Source: Cinclus cinclus (taxonomy: Eukaryota; Chordata; Aves; Passeriformes; Cinclidae). From it: 64,000 nt of DNA. Numbering within the stretch: the stretch's first letter is position 1; every line of letters begins with the position of its first letter. Under the pieces are notes generated by a model. That model ran no database searches and was not told where the DNA came from. It saw nothing but the letters and a program-made list of their open reading frames with translations. Made by a program: the position numbers and the translations under genes. This document shows positions 43,128 through 58,100 of this stretch, piece by piece. The stretch spans positions 5,980,428-6,044,427 of the forward strand of contig NC_085067.1 of NCBI RefSeq assembly GCF_963662255.1, written 5' to 3'.

Positions 43128-46100
43128 GTAAGTAACAACTCTCAGGCTGTGTGGCACCAGTGGAGCTTTTATCTCTTGCTTGTGGTGGGTTTTGGGGGTC
43201 TCATCTGGGTTGTGGGAGGTCGGTGAGGGGGTGTTTCTCTGCTCTCAATGCAGAAATGCCAGTGGAAGAGCCAGGCTGCAGTTCTGCCTTACCCCACCGT
43301 GTGGCCCAAATGGGGAATTGGCCTTTCCCGAGAAAGGCAGGAAAGCCTCTGGCAGTATTTCAGAACACGTAAGGATTTAATTCTCAGTGTTTTCTGGTAA
43401 GAGTCACATTTAGGTAAATCTGGAGAAAGGTGGACTTGCTCCTAAACAGGTATCCTATTGGAGATTTTATCTACCCTTGTCTGTGAAGGAAAGGAACAGT
43501 CTTGGAGAGCTTGGAGAGAGTTCCTGGGATGAGCTGCATGGCAGCTCCTGTGAAACTTGATTGGCTTTTTATGCCAGGTTACCACAGCAGTGGGAGACTG
43601 GATTTGGAGAGGGAGAGCTTTGTTCCACCCTGTTTTCTGCAAAGGGCTTGGGGCCAGGAATGAGCCATGCAGGTAGAGATCTGGGTGCATTTTGTTCCTT
43701 GTCTCAGTCACATTCCAAACTTAACATCAGTTTTCTACTGGACTTTTTAGCTCATTCTTTGTTTATGGTGTTGCAGGAGGTTGGAAAGTACGTTTTTCTG
43801 GCTGGGAGGATTTTAAAGGGCAGCAGTGTCCCTGGCTGTGGTGCCTTGTGCAGACGGGTGCACACACGGCTGGCAGCAGCCCAGCTGCCTGTGCCTGCCC
43901 AGCCTTACCTTGGGAATGTGTTCTGTTGCATTGCTGGGATGCTTTCCCTCCCATGCCTGCCAGCCAGGGCTGTGTGTCTCAGTGCATGTGGTCGCCTCTG
44001 GACATTGTGAGAATGGCTGTGCTGCAGTGAGAGCTGAGCTGGCTGGGGAAAGAGCACTCTCCATCTGAAATTGGATCCTGGCAGGGCACAGCCTGGGCTC
44101 CTGTGCTCCCTGTCCTTTTGACTGATTCCACCTACAGCCTATCATGTGAAGCTCTTCCAGAGGCTGTGGTGACCTTGCAGAGAAGCTTTGACTTCTGGTT
44201 GTGTGTTAACCACCTTGTTCTGCTGCAGGGCCTCAGCACGTGGGCTTCCATCCCAGCCTGGCTGCAGGTCCTGGCTCTGAGCTGCCTCACAGGCACTTTG
44301 TTTCCTCTGTGGGGTCTGTGCTGCCTTCTCTGTCCCTGTGAGCAGTAGCTGGGAGAGGGAGCAGCTGCTCCATGTGGGAGATGTGGAACAGCGGCACCTC
44401 CTGTTGCCATTATCCAGAGAGGTGAGGCTGTTATGCAAGTTGTCTGACACAACTGCACTTTGGAAAAGTGTCAGCCAGGCAGGTGCAGAGTGAGGGGAGG
44501 CTGTGAAGTGTTTTTTCTCTGTACCCTGCTGCAGTCCTGCTGTGGTCGTTGTATCAAGCTGGTCCAAGGGCAGTGTGGCCCTAAAAGCCAAGGCTGTGGC
44601 TGGTGGCTCATCCATCCTTCAGGACAGAGACACTGACTTCCTGCAGCTTTTGCAGTGGGTTTTTATGGGACACCTGAAACGGGGAGGAAAATGAGTGGGA
44701 AAACAAGCTTGGTGAGCCGTGGGTTTCCTTCCCTCCTGTAATCCTTGAATCTGGAGTGGAGTTTCCTTTCTGATGAACAAGCAAATCAGGATCACACTGT
44801 CAGTCTCTGCCTGTGGCAGGCTGGATAAGGCAGGTGGGCCCCTGGGCAGGCAGGGAAGCTGTCCCAGACCCATGAAGGCAGAGAGGCCTCTGTGGGGCTG
44901 GTGTGGAGAGCCTTGACCTCTAGAGGGGTTGCATTTCTGCAGCTTGTTCTCTGCAGCTCTGCCAAAGTGTCCTGAACGGCTTTATCTGATGGCATTGAGT
45001 GATGTTTTTTGTTGTGTCACTCTGGCCCCCCAACTTCAGTCTCGGAATACTGGAGGATGAAAGTGATAAATAACAATCACAATGGCTGCTGCTTTAGGGA
45101 TTTGTTTGCAATGCTGAAGAGTGCAAGCAGCTCTCTCACTTAAACACAGCATCCAGCACCTCAGTGCCCTCCTGGGGTTTTGGGGGGAAGTTCACCTTCA
45201 TAAAACTATGTCAGCTCAGCAGGGTCTCCCAAGGAAATACCACTGTTGTTACTGCCCTTGATTGTGGATGAGCAGATAAGTGGTTGCAATGCCCTGGTCT
45301 GGATGGCAGCTGGGCTGGGTTCTCTCTGTGTGGCCTGGGAATCATCATGATCTTACCTCAGCAATGCATCTCCAGGTTCAGCCACAGCTCAGAGAAGGAT
45401 CAGGCTGCTGATCTTCACCCTTAAGCCAAGTGGAGCTGTTTTCCTGCCCAAAGTGCCCACAGAAGGGACAGAACCCAGCAGATGCAGTGGTTTCCACATA
45501 CAAAGTGTCCCGTACCTGTGACGTGTAACACGTGTGTGTGGGCCAGGCTGGGATCCCACTGACTGAGCATTGCTTGTGTTTTGACCATTTTCAGACTTAA
45601 TTAAAACCACCAGAGCAGCCCTCCCTGCTGCCTGCTCTGCAGATGTCATTAGGGAGAGCAGCTCTGGATCGCCACGCAGCCACGGCCACTGCTTCCTCGC
45701 AGGGCCATTGCTGGGGAACACAGGAATTTATTTTTGTTCTTTGGTTGCTTCTCGTCTGCAAGTTTCTCAATCATGGATTTCTTTCCCTTCTCCTATCCCC
45801 ACTCTGCAGACAGTCATCCTGGGGAGATGCAGATGGGGCAGCCTTTGGTATGCTGAGTATCACCCTCCCCCTCTCCCCCCTCTTTAACATTGTTTGGGAC
45901 AGAAACTGGCTTATCTCTGTTCTGCAGCTATGCAGAAATCTATTCCCTTGTATTTGTAGGGCTTCCTGTGGCAGGAATTGCTCCAAGTCTTTAGCCTGAT
46001 TAGCTCTCTGCTGCCTGTGTGTGTGAGAGAGACCATCTCTAATTTAATTTAATAGGATCCTGAGGAAAACAAACTCCTTTGAGCTGCCTCTATAATGACA

Positions 46101-49100
46101 CTGCCATAGTTACCCAAAGCATTGCTCACGCAGTGTCTGGAATCGTTTCATTCAGCTACAGCATCAAGCTTTTTTTTCTTCCTTTTTTTTTTAAATAAAA
46201 GAATATATATAAAAGCAGCTGTGATATAAACAGTTTCCAAGGGAACGAGGCTGGGGGAGGGTTTTGTGTCCTGTGCCCTGCTCCATGCGGATGGGAGAGG
46301 GACGTGTGCTGCGGAGGATCCTGGGAGGTTTCATTCTCCACTCCTAATTCCTTTCTGCCACTGCTGCCAGATGTTGCAGTTTCTCAGGACTGCGCAGATC
46401 CACTCAGTAACTTCCAAAGCCCCACCACGAGGATCGGAGTGGATGGGACCACTCCTGCTATGACCCGTGCCGGGACCTTTTGTGCCGGCTCTCTTCTCTT
46501 CAACAAAAGGCTGACGCTTGGTTTTAACGCCCAGGAGGAGCAGAATGGAAAGGCCTGTGTGCGTGTGGCTCCAGAGCTAAGTTAGACCCGTCCCCCCCAG
46601 CTCCCCTTGCAGACACACGGCTGCCCTGGACTCTTTGTCTGCCTCCTCCCTGCCCTGCCATGGGCTGTGTGTACTCAGCCCCGCGGGAAGAGCCGGCTGT
46701 GGCCAGGTGAGTTACTCTGCCTGGGCTGGCGGGATCCTCCCAGCTCCAAAGCTGGGTGGAGTGGGTGCCTCCTCCCTCTGCAGCAGGAGGAGAAGGAAGG
46801 GGAGAGGCTCTGCTTGGAAGCAGGCTGCTCCTGAGGAGACCCTGCTGTTGCTGCTCGGTTACTGTGCAGCATCCAGGCTGCGTCCTTACTTCTGGATGTA
46901 TCTGTGCTTTCAGCAGGAAAGCCATGGGAATAGGAGCTTTCTGAAGGTGTTCAGCTGAGACAGACTTTGATACTCTTGCTGAGCTGTTGGGAACTTCCTC
47001 CCCTGTCCTTTCTTTTTCCTGAAACCAAAGTGACAGAGAGCCCTGGGAGTCGCATGTGCTGTGGGCTCTCACCAAGGGTGGGAGGGCTGTACAAGCTACA
47101 GGGCTCCCTCTGACAACGGGGTTATTCCCCTTCCCTCCACCCAGTGCTTCTTCTAGTGCTTGTAGCTGCTACCCTGAGCTGTCTAAGCTGTAAGAACAGT
47201 CTTGCTGAGGACAAACTTTCTCTTCCAAGTTTCCCTGGCAGAGCAGGGAAAATGAGTGTAGTTTTTGCCTTTGCTGCCTGTGTGTTTTCACTGCTCAGAT
47301 TTTCAGGCCACCCTGATGAAGCAATTTCAGGGAGTTGTATAGCCTTTTTTCCAAAGCCAGGCTCATTATTTCTTCTGTGTCTGAGCCACAGCCTGTTCTC
47401 CAGCACTCACTTCAGTGCAGGGTTGCCTCCTTTGAAAATGGACGAGCTCCATGTGCTGCTCCCTTTTCTCTTCCAAAGGGAGCTTGTTGGAAGGATCTAA
47501 AAACTTCTCTTTTTCTCCTCCTTTAAAAGCATGTTGTTTAGTAGTTAACCCAACAGTTGTTTTAATTGGATCTCGGATGCAGAGGGCAGGAATTAAAGAA
47601 GTTCACCAAGGAGCCAAAAACTGAGAGAAGTCTTGAGAACTCTCCTGAGTCCCTGTTCTGGCTTCAGCATGGGCAGGGCTGGGGCTGCTCCTTTAAGATA
47701 TTTGTGATATCCCAGTTCCCAACGGGGGACAAATGACAACATAGGGAGACTGTTAACTGCTGAGAGAGCCAAGCAGGGGTGTGAAGCAGCTCTCATGGGA
47801 GCAGGGCTGCCTTGGGGAGCTTTTTGGGGTTGGTTATGCTTGTCCTTTGTGTGTGCTTTGTCTTTTGTATGAGACTGTCAGTGCTCAGAGCTGTCAGGCC
47901 CAGTTATGGAGCTCCTTGATCCCTTTGGATAGCAAGGGGTGCTCGAAGGGACATTTTATGAATGTCCCCCACCCTGGTGCTCTGTGTGTGTGTGCTCTCC
48001 AGAAATGCCTCTGCACATCCGCAGGATCCCTCCCTCTGGGCTGCAGAGTTGAGGAAACTGTTAGCAAGCTCGTCACATTCTCACATGGGCTGGAGCCAAA
48101 ACCATTTGTTTTTTTGCCTGGAGGCTTCTCTCTTCCCACAAGAGACCTGGTCTTGCATTCTTCCATTGTGGAACAGGAACGGGTCCCACGTTCATATTCT
48201 CTGCTACCAAAGTTTTGGTGGGGAGGACAGCAGGGGAGCTCCTGTTCTTTCCTACTCTGAGAAGCTCCCAGCACCTAATCCGGTTCTAGCTATGGTCACC
48301 TCTGCTTGTGAGGCTCCCAGGGTCCCCAGGGCTGGGCTGTTTTCACACAATGACACTGAAAATCCAAAGATGTGCTAAGGATAGCAAAGCTCTTCTGTCT
48401 CCCTAACAGGGCAGCCACAGCAGTGTGAATCCCCACATCCATGTTTCTGGCTTTTCTGGGGTTTGTCTCCCTGCCAAGCTAGGGAAGGCCATGTCCATAC
48501 AATAATGCAAATGTTCTGTGCAGGGGATCCATCCTGGGAATGGGAACCTGACATGGAATGATTCCACAGGGTTTTCCAGCTCTGGGGCTCATGTCTGGCA
48601 TGCTGTTTTGAAGCTGAAACAGCTGAATTTTAGCCCTGTTTGACTTCAGGTTTGGGGGATGTGCCCTGGGGAGCATGGCTCAGACTTATCCTACCTGCTC
48701 ACGGTGGTGTGGGAAGCAGGGAGTTCTCCATTCCCCTCTTTCAAAGCATGGCTCGCCCCAGGGCTTATCTGGAGACCTGCTCCCGTGAGATCCTTTAACC
48801 TGCTCGGCTGTAAAACCTCTCAGAGCAGTTGATAAAGGTTTCCTCGTGGGCAGGGCTGGATGCCTGGGCTTTTCCTGTGGGAGCATTCACTGGTGGGGGT
48901 CAGGCAGGAGCTCAGCTTTTTCTTTTCCCCTCTGCTCCAAGTCCTTGCTCCATAGTTGTGTGCAGAAGCTCTGTGGTTGAGCAATGGCCATCCCTGTGAC
49001 AGGATGAATAACAGTGGTCAGTGGAGATTCACACCCTTTTGGGCAGCTTTCTTGAGGCCTGGAGGCCACTTTTTCCCCACTTGCTTATTTCTGACCTCAA

Positions 49101-52100
49101 AAATGAATGCTCATCTGAAAAGTGGTTCCTCGTGTCTTTCAGAGCAGCTCCAGTGAGAGACAGCAGCTTCATTGAGAAGATGAAGAAAACTGTAAGCTGC
49201 TTGTTCTGCCTCCAAGGGGTGCTGGGGAGGTGGGGGGGCTCATTTTCCTCCCAGTTTCCTCTGGAATCTGTCAGCAGAAGGAGCTGGTTTGGATACAGGC
49301 ACATGGCTGCTGCACAGAGCATCCAGAGGAAGGCTGTGTGAGCGGCCAGGAATAGCTCTTTTAGTCTGTGCCTGAGAGTTGTTCTTAAAGAAGAAACTAA
49401 AGTGAAAATTTGGTGGTGGAAAAAAATAATGTAATATGAGATCAGAGTCAGGAGGGAAATGACAGAGACTTTGAAGTCGTTGGCTGGCAGTTATTTATCT
49501 GTGTGGTTGGTTCCCAAACTGGCTGGCTGTGGAATGGGAATTGCTGTACACAAAACTGTCAGCTTTTGACTCTCTGGTCTGGAGACAAGAGGAAGCAGAG
49601 GAGGAAGCAAGGGCTGGATGCATTTTCCGTTTTACTTCAGAGTAGCTGGCTTGCAGCAGAGCAGGAGCTCTGGTGCTTAGACACTTGCCCAGAGTCTTTG
49701 GCAAATTCTGCGTTCTCATCCAGGATGTTCTCTGTTTCCAGGGGTCACGTTACAGCCTCGTAGTTGAGAATAAATCTGGAGGGTTTATTCTTTGCTTTGG
49801 GTTTTAGTCTGACCTGAGTCTCCCCTCTTGAGAGTGGCAAGAGTCATGTTCTCATTAACAGCTCAGCCTTGAGTTTTCTGCCAAGCCCTTGGAGTCCTGC
49901 ACAAGCACAGACTCCTGGTTGCCTTTAGGTTGCAGTTCAGGATTCCTGATCTCAGGCATTTCCTTTGTCTGTGCTTCATACATGTATTTGCCAAATGACT
50001 AATGACCATTTAAAAGAGGTTTTTCTTTTTCTCCAGGGCAGAAATATAGTGGTTTTCTATGGTTCCCAGACGGGCACAGCAGAGGAGTTTGCCAATCGCC
50101 TCTCCAAGGATGCCCATCGCTATGGCCTCCGGGGCATGGCAGCAGATCCAGAGGAGTATGACCTGGTAATTCAGTCCTGAGCAGCCTTGGGATAGTAACA
50201 ACCTTTCAGTGCCCTCTAAAAAAATCTAATGACCCTGGCCAAGGGACAGTTGTGTCATTTAGGGGAGAAAAGATCAGCCTGAGAGATGCAGATACGGGCT
50301 TGGTCCTTGCCATTCTTCATTCTCCAGGTCCTTTAAAGCCTTGCATGGGAAATCCCATTGCTTTTCTGGTGGGGTAGAAATACTGACTTGCAGTCCAGTG
50401 AGGGTGGTTGCCTTTATTTTCCCTGCCATTTTGGGTGGGTTTGGCCTTTCCCAACCCCTTCTGTAAACGTGCTGTGGGAATAGGAATTACCCAACAGCCA
50501 CGGTGTGGGATCCTTGAAGATTCCTCCTTTCCTCTGGTTGCAGTCAGACCTGAGTCGCCTCTCTGAGATTGACAAGTCCTTGGCTGTGTTCTGCATGGCC
50601 ACCTATGGAGAGGGAGATCCCACAGATAATGCCCAGGATTTCTACGACTGGCTGCAGGAGGCTGATGCTGACCTGTCGGGTCTCCGCTTTGCAGTAAGTG
50701 CCCCCATTCCAGTTTTTGTGTTGCATTTGGGCAGGAAGGCCAAAAATCCTCCAGAGTGGCTTGGGGAAAGGCCCAGCATGATGCCTGTGGCTCGTACATC
50801 TTATCAGGTATGAGGTCCCTGCTGTCTTCCTGCCCAGGCTTTGTGGACACTTGCAGATGTACCTCTGGAGGATTTAAATGCAAATGTCTTGAGTTCTCTC
50901 TTCACTCCCTAAATCATGAGGGTTTCCTGGTATAAACTCCCCCAAACAGCCCTGCAGGCACTGAATATAAGTCTGTAAATGAGCTATAGGCTGCTGCTGC
51001 CCTTCAGAAGCTAATTGAGCAGCCTGGGGCCAGATCTTCTCCCACCAATTAAATCACTTGGAGGAGTGTGTAGCTCTCTTTCCATGCTAAGCTGAATAAC
51101 TGGCTGAGGAACAAGCACCCCACCTAAACCTTGGCTGAATTCCTTAGGCAGCATAATATTGCAAATGAGAATAAAATTCACTGGTGGAGATGTGAGGCTG
51201 CTCTGTGTGAAGCAGAGAGCAAACATTTATTGTGTGGTTTGTAGGAGGCAAAGGCCAGCAGTGGTTCTTCAGGCAGTCCAGGTTCTTACTGGTCCCACGA
51301 GGAGATGTGCAGGAGCTCTTGGAGGTGCATCCAGGCTCAGGGGAGGTGCTGGTACCTCCTGACCACGCACTCTCCAGCAGTGGATTCTTACTGGGAAGCT
51401 GATGGGGGAGCTGGGAGAGGTCTCACTGTCTGTCTTCTGCATCCTTTGCGGGATGATAGCTGGCCTGAGGATCTCAAATGGATGGGGAAAGTCCACCTCC
51501 TGCTTCTCTGTGCTCATGAGTGTTCCCTTCCAGGTCTTTGGGCTGGGGAACAAGACTTATGAGCACTTCAATGCCATGGGGAAGTATGTGGACAAGAGAC
51601 TGGAGGAGCTTGGAGCCCAGCGCATCTTTGAGCTGGGGCTGGGAGATGACGATGGCAAGTGAGTGCCTTGGGCTGAGGGGCTGGTCAGAGCTGCTGAAAG
51701 CATCTTGGAAGGGACCTTGGCAGGGAATTGGCTCCACTACCAAGGCAGAAATAAACTGCACAGGGCTCATTGTTGGGGTTGACATGTTTTTGAGTGTGTG
51801 TGTCTTCTGCGTCTCCCACAGTCAGCTTCGTGTGCACAGGGAGTATCCTAAGGGATCCTTATCTGAGGAATCCCACATCAGCTTTAAATGCCCATGGGTA
51901 CAACTGGAGCAGGCTTTGCAGCCTCCTCTATCTTTGCCCTGATGTAGCCAGTGTGGATAAACTCACCCATCGCAGTGAAGGAGGCAGCTTAATCTCCTTG
52001 GGAGATGTTCTGTGGTGGGAGACAGCAATTTTCCAACTTGGACAATGATATTTTCTTTTTTTTGTGTTCACTTAAGCACCTTGGGACTTTACATCAGCAT

Positions 52101-55100
52101 GTGGCTCTACCTCTGCGGTCTGCAGGGCCTTGTGGGAGGGATATGCCATGTGTGGAAGGCTCTGAGCCTGAAAAAATAAACAGTGCCACAGTGGAATCAT
52201 GGCTTTCAGGAAGGTCACCTTGTGCCATGGGTGAACAATGGGGAGCTGAGTTGTTTAATGACTGAGCCTAAATAAAAGCCTAAACAAAGCCTTCCTTGGC
52301 AGACCCGGGGATGGGAGGGGTGTTTGGTGTAGGAACAGTTCCCACTCTGTGCTCTGCAGGCTCTTTCCTGGTGATCTGTGAGCATGTGGAGATCCCAAAG
52401 GTGCCTGGGTCTAAGGCAAATGCCTTTTCCCACAGTGATGGGAGGAGGACCATAGGGATCTCAGGTGGCTCTTCTGGGAATAGGGCTGGGTTATTGACAC
52501 TCTATTCTGTCCTGGCTAGCCTGGAAGAAGATTTCATCACCTGGAGAGAGCAGTTCTGGCCAGCAGTGTGTGAGCACTTTGGGGTGGAGGCTACAGGAGA
52601 AGAGTCCAGGTGAGTTTGGGAACAGCTCCTCTTGGGTGTTAGAGACTGGCCACCTCGGACTGGTGGCTGTGCCATCAGCCCTGGGCTGCTGTTGCCCTTC
52701 CTCTATACTGCCTTCCCTTCCAGACTCAAGGAGGGCACAAGTGAAGTATAGGAGGGAGTGGGGGTGTTTGGCCTGAGCCTGTCCTGGTATGAGTCTGAGC
52801 CCAGCTCTGGATTCCTGTTCTGAGTGGGGAGATGATGGGTTTGGTTCCTTTGGGGCTGGCTGTGCTGGTTGTGAGGCTCCAGGGAGGCTGAGGGTTCCCC
52901 TTGCTTTGGGCTTTCTGCAGAGTCTTCCTAGACCCTCATGTCTTGAGAGGGACAAAGGGGTGGAATTTGCATTTGCGTTTGTTGTTGAGCTGCAGCAAAT
53001 CCAGCAAAGGAGATGATGGTTCCAGCTGTACCTTGGGTTCCAGTTTGACTTTTTTCTCTTTTCTCTCCCCTTTCCCCCTCCAGCATCCGGCAGTATGAGC
53101 TGGTGGTGCACACAGATGTGAACATGAACAAAGTCTACACGGGAGAGATGGGCCGGCTCAAGAGCTACGAGAACCAGAAGCCGTGAGTGCCAACCCTCCT
53201 GGGCAGGGTGTACGTGGGGCAGGTCTTGGCTGGTGGCTCCTTGATGCTTCTAACAGTACCTGCTGTGCAAGCTGTGCCATTCCTGCAGCACAGCAGGTCT
53301 CTGCCCAAGAGAAATTGGCTCAGATCTCCACTGGGACTCTGAGATTCCCCAGTTAATGAATCATTAGTGGTGAGGAGATGGCTGTGGTCAAATGTACTGT
53401 TTGGCTAGTACATCCAAAACATCTGTCCTGAGCCTTTCTGTGTCTGCAGTGGCCAATGTATGATGGCTGCTGGCAGTATTGTGGGGAGATGAGCTTTAAA
53501 CATTAATTACAGCCTGAAACATCTTTGAGATTTGACAGTCCCTCCAGTCCAGTTCTCTGTCATGTGTCCTTGTTGGGACAGAAGCTGTTGACTTCTGGGC
53601 TGTGCTGAGAAGGAAAGGGATCTGTTTTCTGTGGCAGTGTGGGGAGCAGCAGGATCCTAATTTGGATTGTTCTGTGGTGCAGTGTGCTTTGGAACAGGAA
53701 CCAAACTTTGGGAGTCTGCTCTGGGGTCAGAGGGAACATGCCTGGATACAAGGAGCTCCATGGGCCTGCAGGAGAGAATCCCAGAACACTCTTGTCTTTC
53801 CTTGCAGCCCATTTGATGCCAAGAACCCCTTCCTGGCCCAGGTTACAGAGAACCGCAAGCTGAACGAGGGTGGAGAGCGGCACTTGATGCACCTAGAGCT
53901 GGATATCTCCAATTCCAAAATCAGGTACTTCCCAGGGGCAGACTGCTCCTCTGTTTTGTCAGGAGCAAAGGACAAGGATGTGGCACCAGCCTCTTCCAGC
54001 ACTTCTGAAGGGGTCCTTGCTCCTTAACACTACTCCTTTGGGCTTCTGTACCAGATCCCCCGTCAGGACCTGCTCCCTGCTCTTGCACTGCTTTGGGTCC
54101 ATCCCACCCCACATCCCTGTCCTACCTGACCAGTCCTAGCTGCAGGAGTTCTCTAGAAGTCACTCAATAGATTAGAGGGCAGTTGAGCTGCGAGAGAAGG
54201 GAGATTTGGGGATTGCTCTTGCCTGTATTTTCCTGGTTTAGGTTTACAAGCATAGTAGGGAATAAAACCCTGTTCTTAAAACCCTCTCACTGGCTTAAAT
54301 TCCTTAAATTGTTAGGAAGTCATGAATCCAGGTGGCTTAACATAACTGCAGAGATTTTGAGGAGCTTTGCTCTGTTCTGTTGGGAAACTGTGGCAAAACT
54401 GCTATTACCTGAGGCATCCATGGTAAAAACCCTGGGAAACCATTATCCCACAATGTCACTGCCAGTGTCACTCTGTGGATCCTGATGGTGCAGGTCCTGT
54501 GCATCAGACCTCAGTGTTGTCCTGCAGCTTCTTGCACCAGCCCCCTTCTGGCTGAGCTGCTGGGGGTGGTCAAGAAGTGGTGCAGGTGTTCCACGTGCTC
54601 TCCTCCTGTTCTGTGCCAGGTACGAGTCCGGGGACCACGTGGCCGTGTACCCAGCCAATGACTCTTCCCTGGTGAACCAGATTGGTGAGATCCTGGGCAC
54701 GGACCTGGACACTATCATGTCCCTAAACAATTTGGATGGTGAGTATGAATTGACCCCTGAGGGTCAGCAGTTCTTCAGCTGTGACCTCTGTCCTTTACCC
54801 TCAGATCCCATGGGGCACCTCCAGATGTTTCACAGCCCCTCTCAGTGTTGTGCTGTTTAAGCAGGGGCTCAGAACCTGCTTGCTGAGATCAGCTGAAGTG
54901 GGTCAGTTGTGAAATCTGCTTAGTGAGCCCATTCAACAACAAATTATGTAATAGCACACTCCTAATTATGGAGCATCAGCCCACCAGAGCATCCTTTAGC
55001 AGCCCCAGAGCTCCGAGTGAGATGTTCTTACTCAGTCCTGGGAGGAGGCACAGGCTTGGGGACTGAACTGCCAGCAGGGAGCACTTGTACTGATCCAAAA

Positions 55101-58100
55101 AGCTCTTCCTGGGTTGCATTCCCAGCAGAGCTGGCCTCTGGCAGGAGGGAGATGGCAGCTGCTGCCCATCACACTCCTGAAGCAGCACAGCAAGACCTGA
55201 GGCAGGAGTTGTGCTGGCCCAGAAGCCTGAGAGAGCTCCTGATTTCTAGAGAGGAAGTGGATTTAATGCATTGCTGGAGCCTGTGCCCCCCTGTGCAGTG
55301 TCCTGTGCTGTCCAGCCTCATGCTGTCATTCCTATCCCTTATGGACCTCTCAAGGCTGAACAGAATGGCTTCACTTGACTGCTGGCACAGCTGTATGTGG
55401 CTGACAGAACCTAAGGACACTTTTGAGGCCAGATCTGATGGGAGTGTGAGTGCCTGATGCCAGATTAGCCATGGAGGGCAGCCTCCTGCTTAGCCTGGGG
55501 GTTTGCTGGACTGTGCATGCACATCTCGAAGCAGGGAGCCCCTTGGAGAACACAGGGTGTGTTTTTTGCTGCTAAACTGTCAGGCAGCATCTGTGAAACA
55601 CAAAATGGGCTACTGGGAGATGGAGCTGCCTGGGGAGGGAGGTGATTCAGTGTGGAGCTGGGGCTCTGACCCACAGGCTGCTCTCTCCTCCCTGAAGCCC
55701 ACTCTGCTCTGTCTCCAGCCCTCACTGTGTGTAGCAGCCGGCACAAAACCTCTCAACATAACAGCACGAAGTGGATGGTTTTTAATTTTTCTTTCTCTCC
55801 CCACTTCTCCAGAGGAATCCAACAAGAAGCATCCCTTCCCTTGCCCCACATCATACCGGACAGCCCTGACCTGCTACCTGGACATCACCAACCCTCCCCG
55901 CACCAACGTCCTGTACGAGCTGGCCCAGTACGCCACGGACGCGGGCGAGCAGGAGCGCCTCCGCAAAATGGCCTCGTCTGCTGCCGAGGGCAAGGTGAGA
56001 GCACTGCCCTTCCCAGCTGGGCTGAGCTGGGGGGATCCCCAAAAAGGCACCCAGAGAGCCCAGGGAGTGTTTGCCTGCCGCGTGGAGAGGTTGTGATGGC
56101 TGTGTCCTCTTTGCCTGCAGGCGCTGTACCTCAGCTGGGTGGTGGAGGCCCGCAGGAACATCCTGGCCATCCTGCAGGACATGCCCTCCCTGCGCCCCCC
56201 CATCGATCACCTTTGTGAGCTCCTGCCCCGCCTGCAGGCTCGCTACTACTCCATTGCCTCCTCCTCCAAGGTGGGTGTGCTTCCAGTAGGGAATGTGGCT
56301 GTGGAGGGACTGCTTCAGCTGCAGCTCCCCTCAGCTGAGAGCTGGACGTGGGGAGTTTCTCCTGAGGATATTTGCTATGAGAGGGGCAGATTGAGTGGTC
56401 TCCATGCATGGGTTTATCCCAGCTTCCCACAGGGTCTGTGGAGAGTTCCACGCTGCAGCCAGTTGTGCCCTGATACCACCACACTACACTCTCTGGAGCC
56501 CTGCTCCTCTTTGCCCGTTTGCCTGGCAAGGTGGCATTTTAGGGGCTGGTCAGAAGTCACTCTTGGCAACCTCCAAGGAAGCTCAGAGGTCCCGTGATTA
56601 GTTGAGGACAAGACAGAAGCCCCTTGAGGAGCACACAGGGAAGAATAGCTGTCCTAGTGTTAACATGAGGTTAAACCTGTCCCCATTCCTGAGCACAAGG
56701 AAGCAGTGTGGGGTTGCTGGGGCTCCTTCTCTGCCTTGTTCCAGCATCTCTTCCCTGCAGGTTCATCCCAACTCCATCCACATCTGTGCCGTCACAGTGG
56801 AGTACGAGACCAAGACGGGCCGCCTGAACAAAGGGGTGGCCACCAACTGGCTGAAGAGCAAGGTGCCTGACCAGAACGGGAGCAGCTCCCTGGTGCCCAT
56901 GTACGTCCGGAAGTCGCAGTTCCGGCTGCCCTTCAAGCCCAGCACACCTGTGATCATGATCGGGCCGGGCACTGGCATCGCCCCCTTCATCGGCTTCATC
57001 CAGGAGCGGGCCTGGCTGAAGCAGCAAGGTGGGTGCCCGGGAGCTCCCCAGGGGCTGGAGCTGCTGCAGGACTCTGTGGGGCTGGTTGGTGCCTCCAGGC
57101 TGCAGCTTTGCTGCTCCTGTTGCTGGTGGGCCCAGCCAAAAGCGGAGTGCTGGGGCAGGGTGAGCAGAGCTGAGTGGTTTTGTCCACAGGAGGATGCTTT
57201 GTCCTTCTCTTGGCCACTGAGGATATTTGGAGGTGGACAGACCTGGGGCACTTCTCTGACCTCTGCCACCACCACACCTCCAAGTAACCACAGTCAGGTC
57301 ACTTAGAGTCGATTTTAAAGCTTGTGGCCACTTCCGGGAATCAGTCCCGAGCTTCCCCTCGTAGCCAGAAACCACCGTGCAGTTCTGCAAGCCCAGGCTG
57401 GGGGAGAGTGGGGGGCTGGGGATGTCAGGTCAAAGGGAGGTTGGGAGGGAACAAGCTGGGGGCTGACAGGGCCCAGCTGATGGGAGCTGTGTGACCCTGC
57501 AGGCAAAGAGGTGGGTGAGACAGTGCTTTACTATGGCTGCCGCCACGAGCGCGAGGACTACCTGTACCGGGAGGAGCTGGCCCGCTTCCAGAAGGAGGGA
57601 GTCCTCACCCAGCTCAACGTGGCCTTCTCCAGGGACCAGGCTGAGAAGGTACCACACTGCTCCCCCGCCATTTGTTCCTGCTGCCCACCATCACCCCCAT
57701 GGCAGGCAGGAGCACCCAGCACTTTGCTGTCTCCCAGAGCTGTAAGCACAGCCTTGCCCTCCCTCCCTCTCTAAGGCCTGTGGTGGGGAGGCTCTGCTCC
57801 TCTCTCCTCACTCCCACCTTGTTTCCTGCTAGGTTTATGTCCAGCACTTGCTGAAGAAGAACAAGGAGAACGTCTGGAAGCTGGTTAACGAGGGGATGGC
57901 TCACATCTACGTGTGCGGGTAGGTCTGGGGACAGCACGGGGCTTAGGAGGCAATGTTGCTATTCTCAGGGAAAAGGAGTGTGATTCAGTTTCCCAAGCTG
58001 TGCATTACAAGCCCTGGGAGGGTTATGCTGTCCTGGTTCAGGGGAGGGAACGGGGCTGGGGTGAGCACACACCCTGTGTGACCAGGATGGGAGGTGACAG

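Noticed and set aside
56671..57390. 239-codon minus-strand frame opposite POR exon 13
   Set aside because: It is a shadow of a GC-rich coding exon on the other strand, with no independent evidence.
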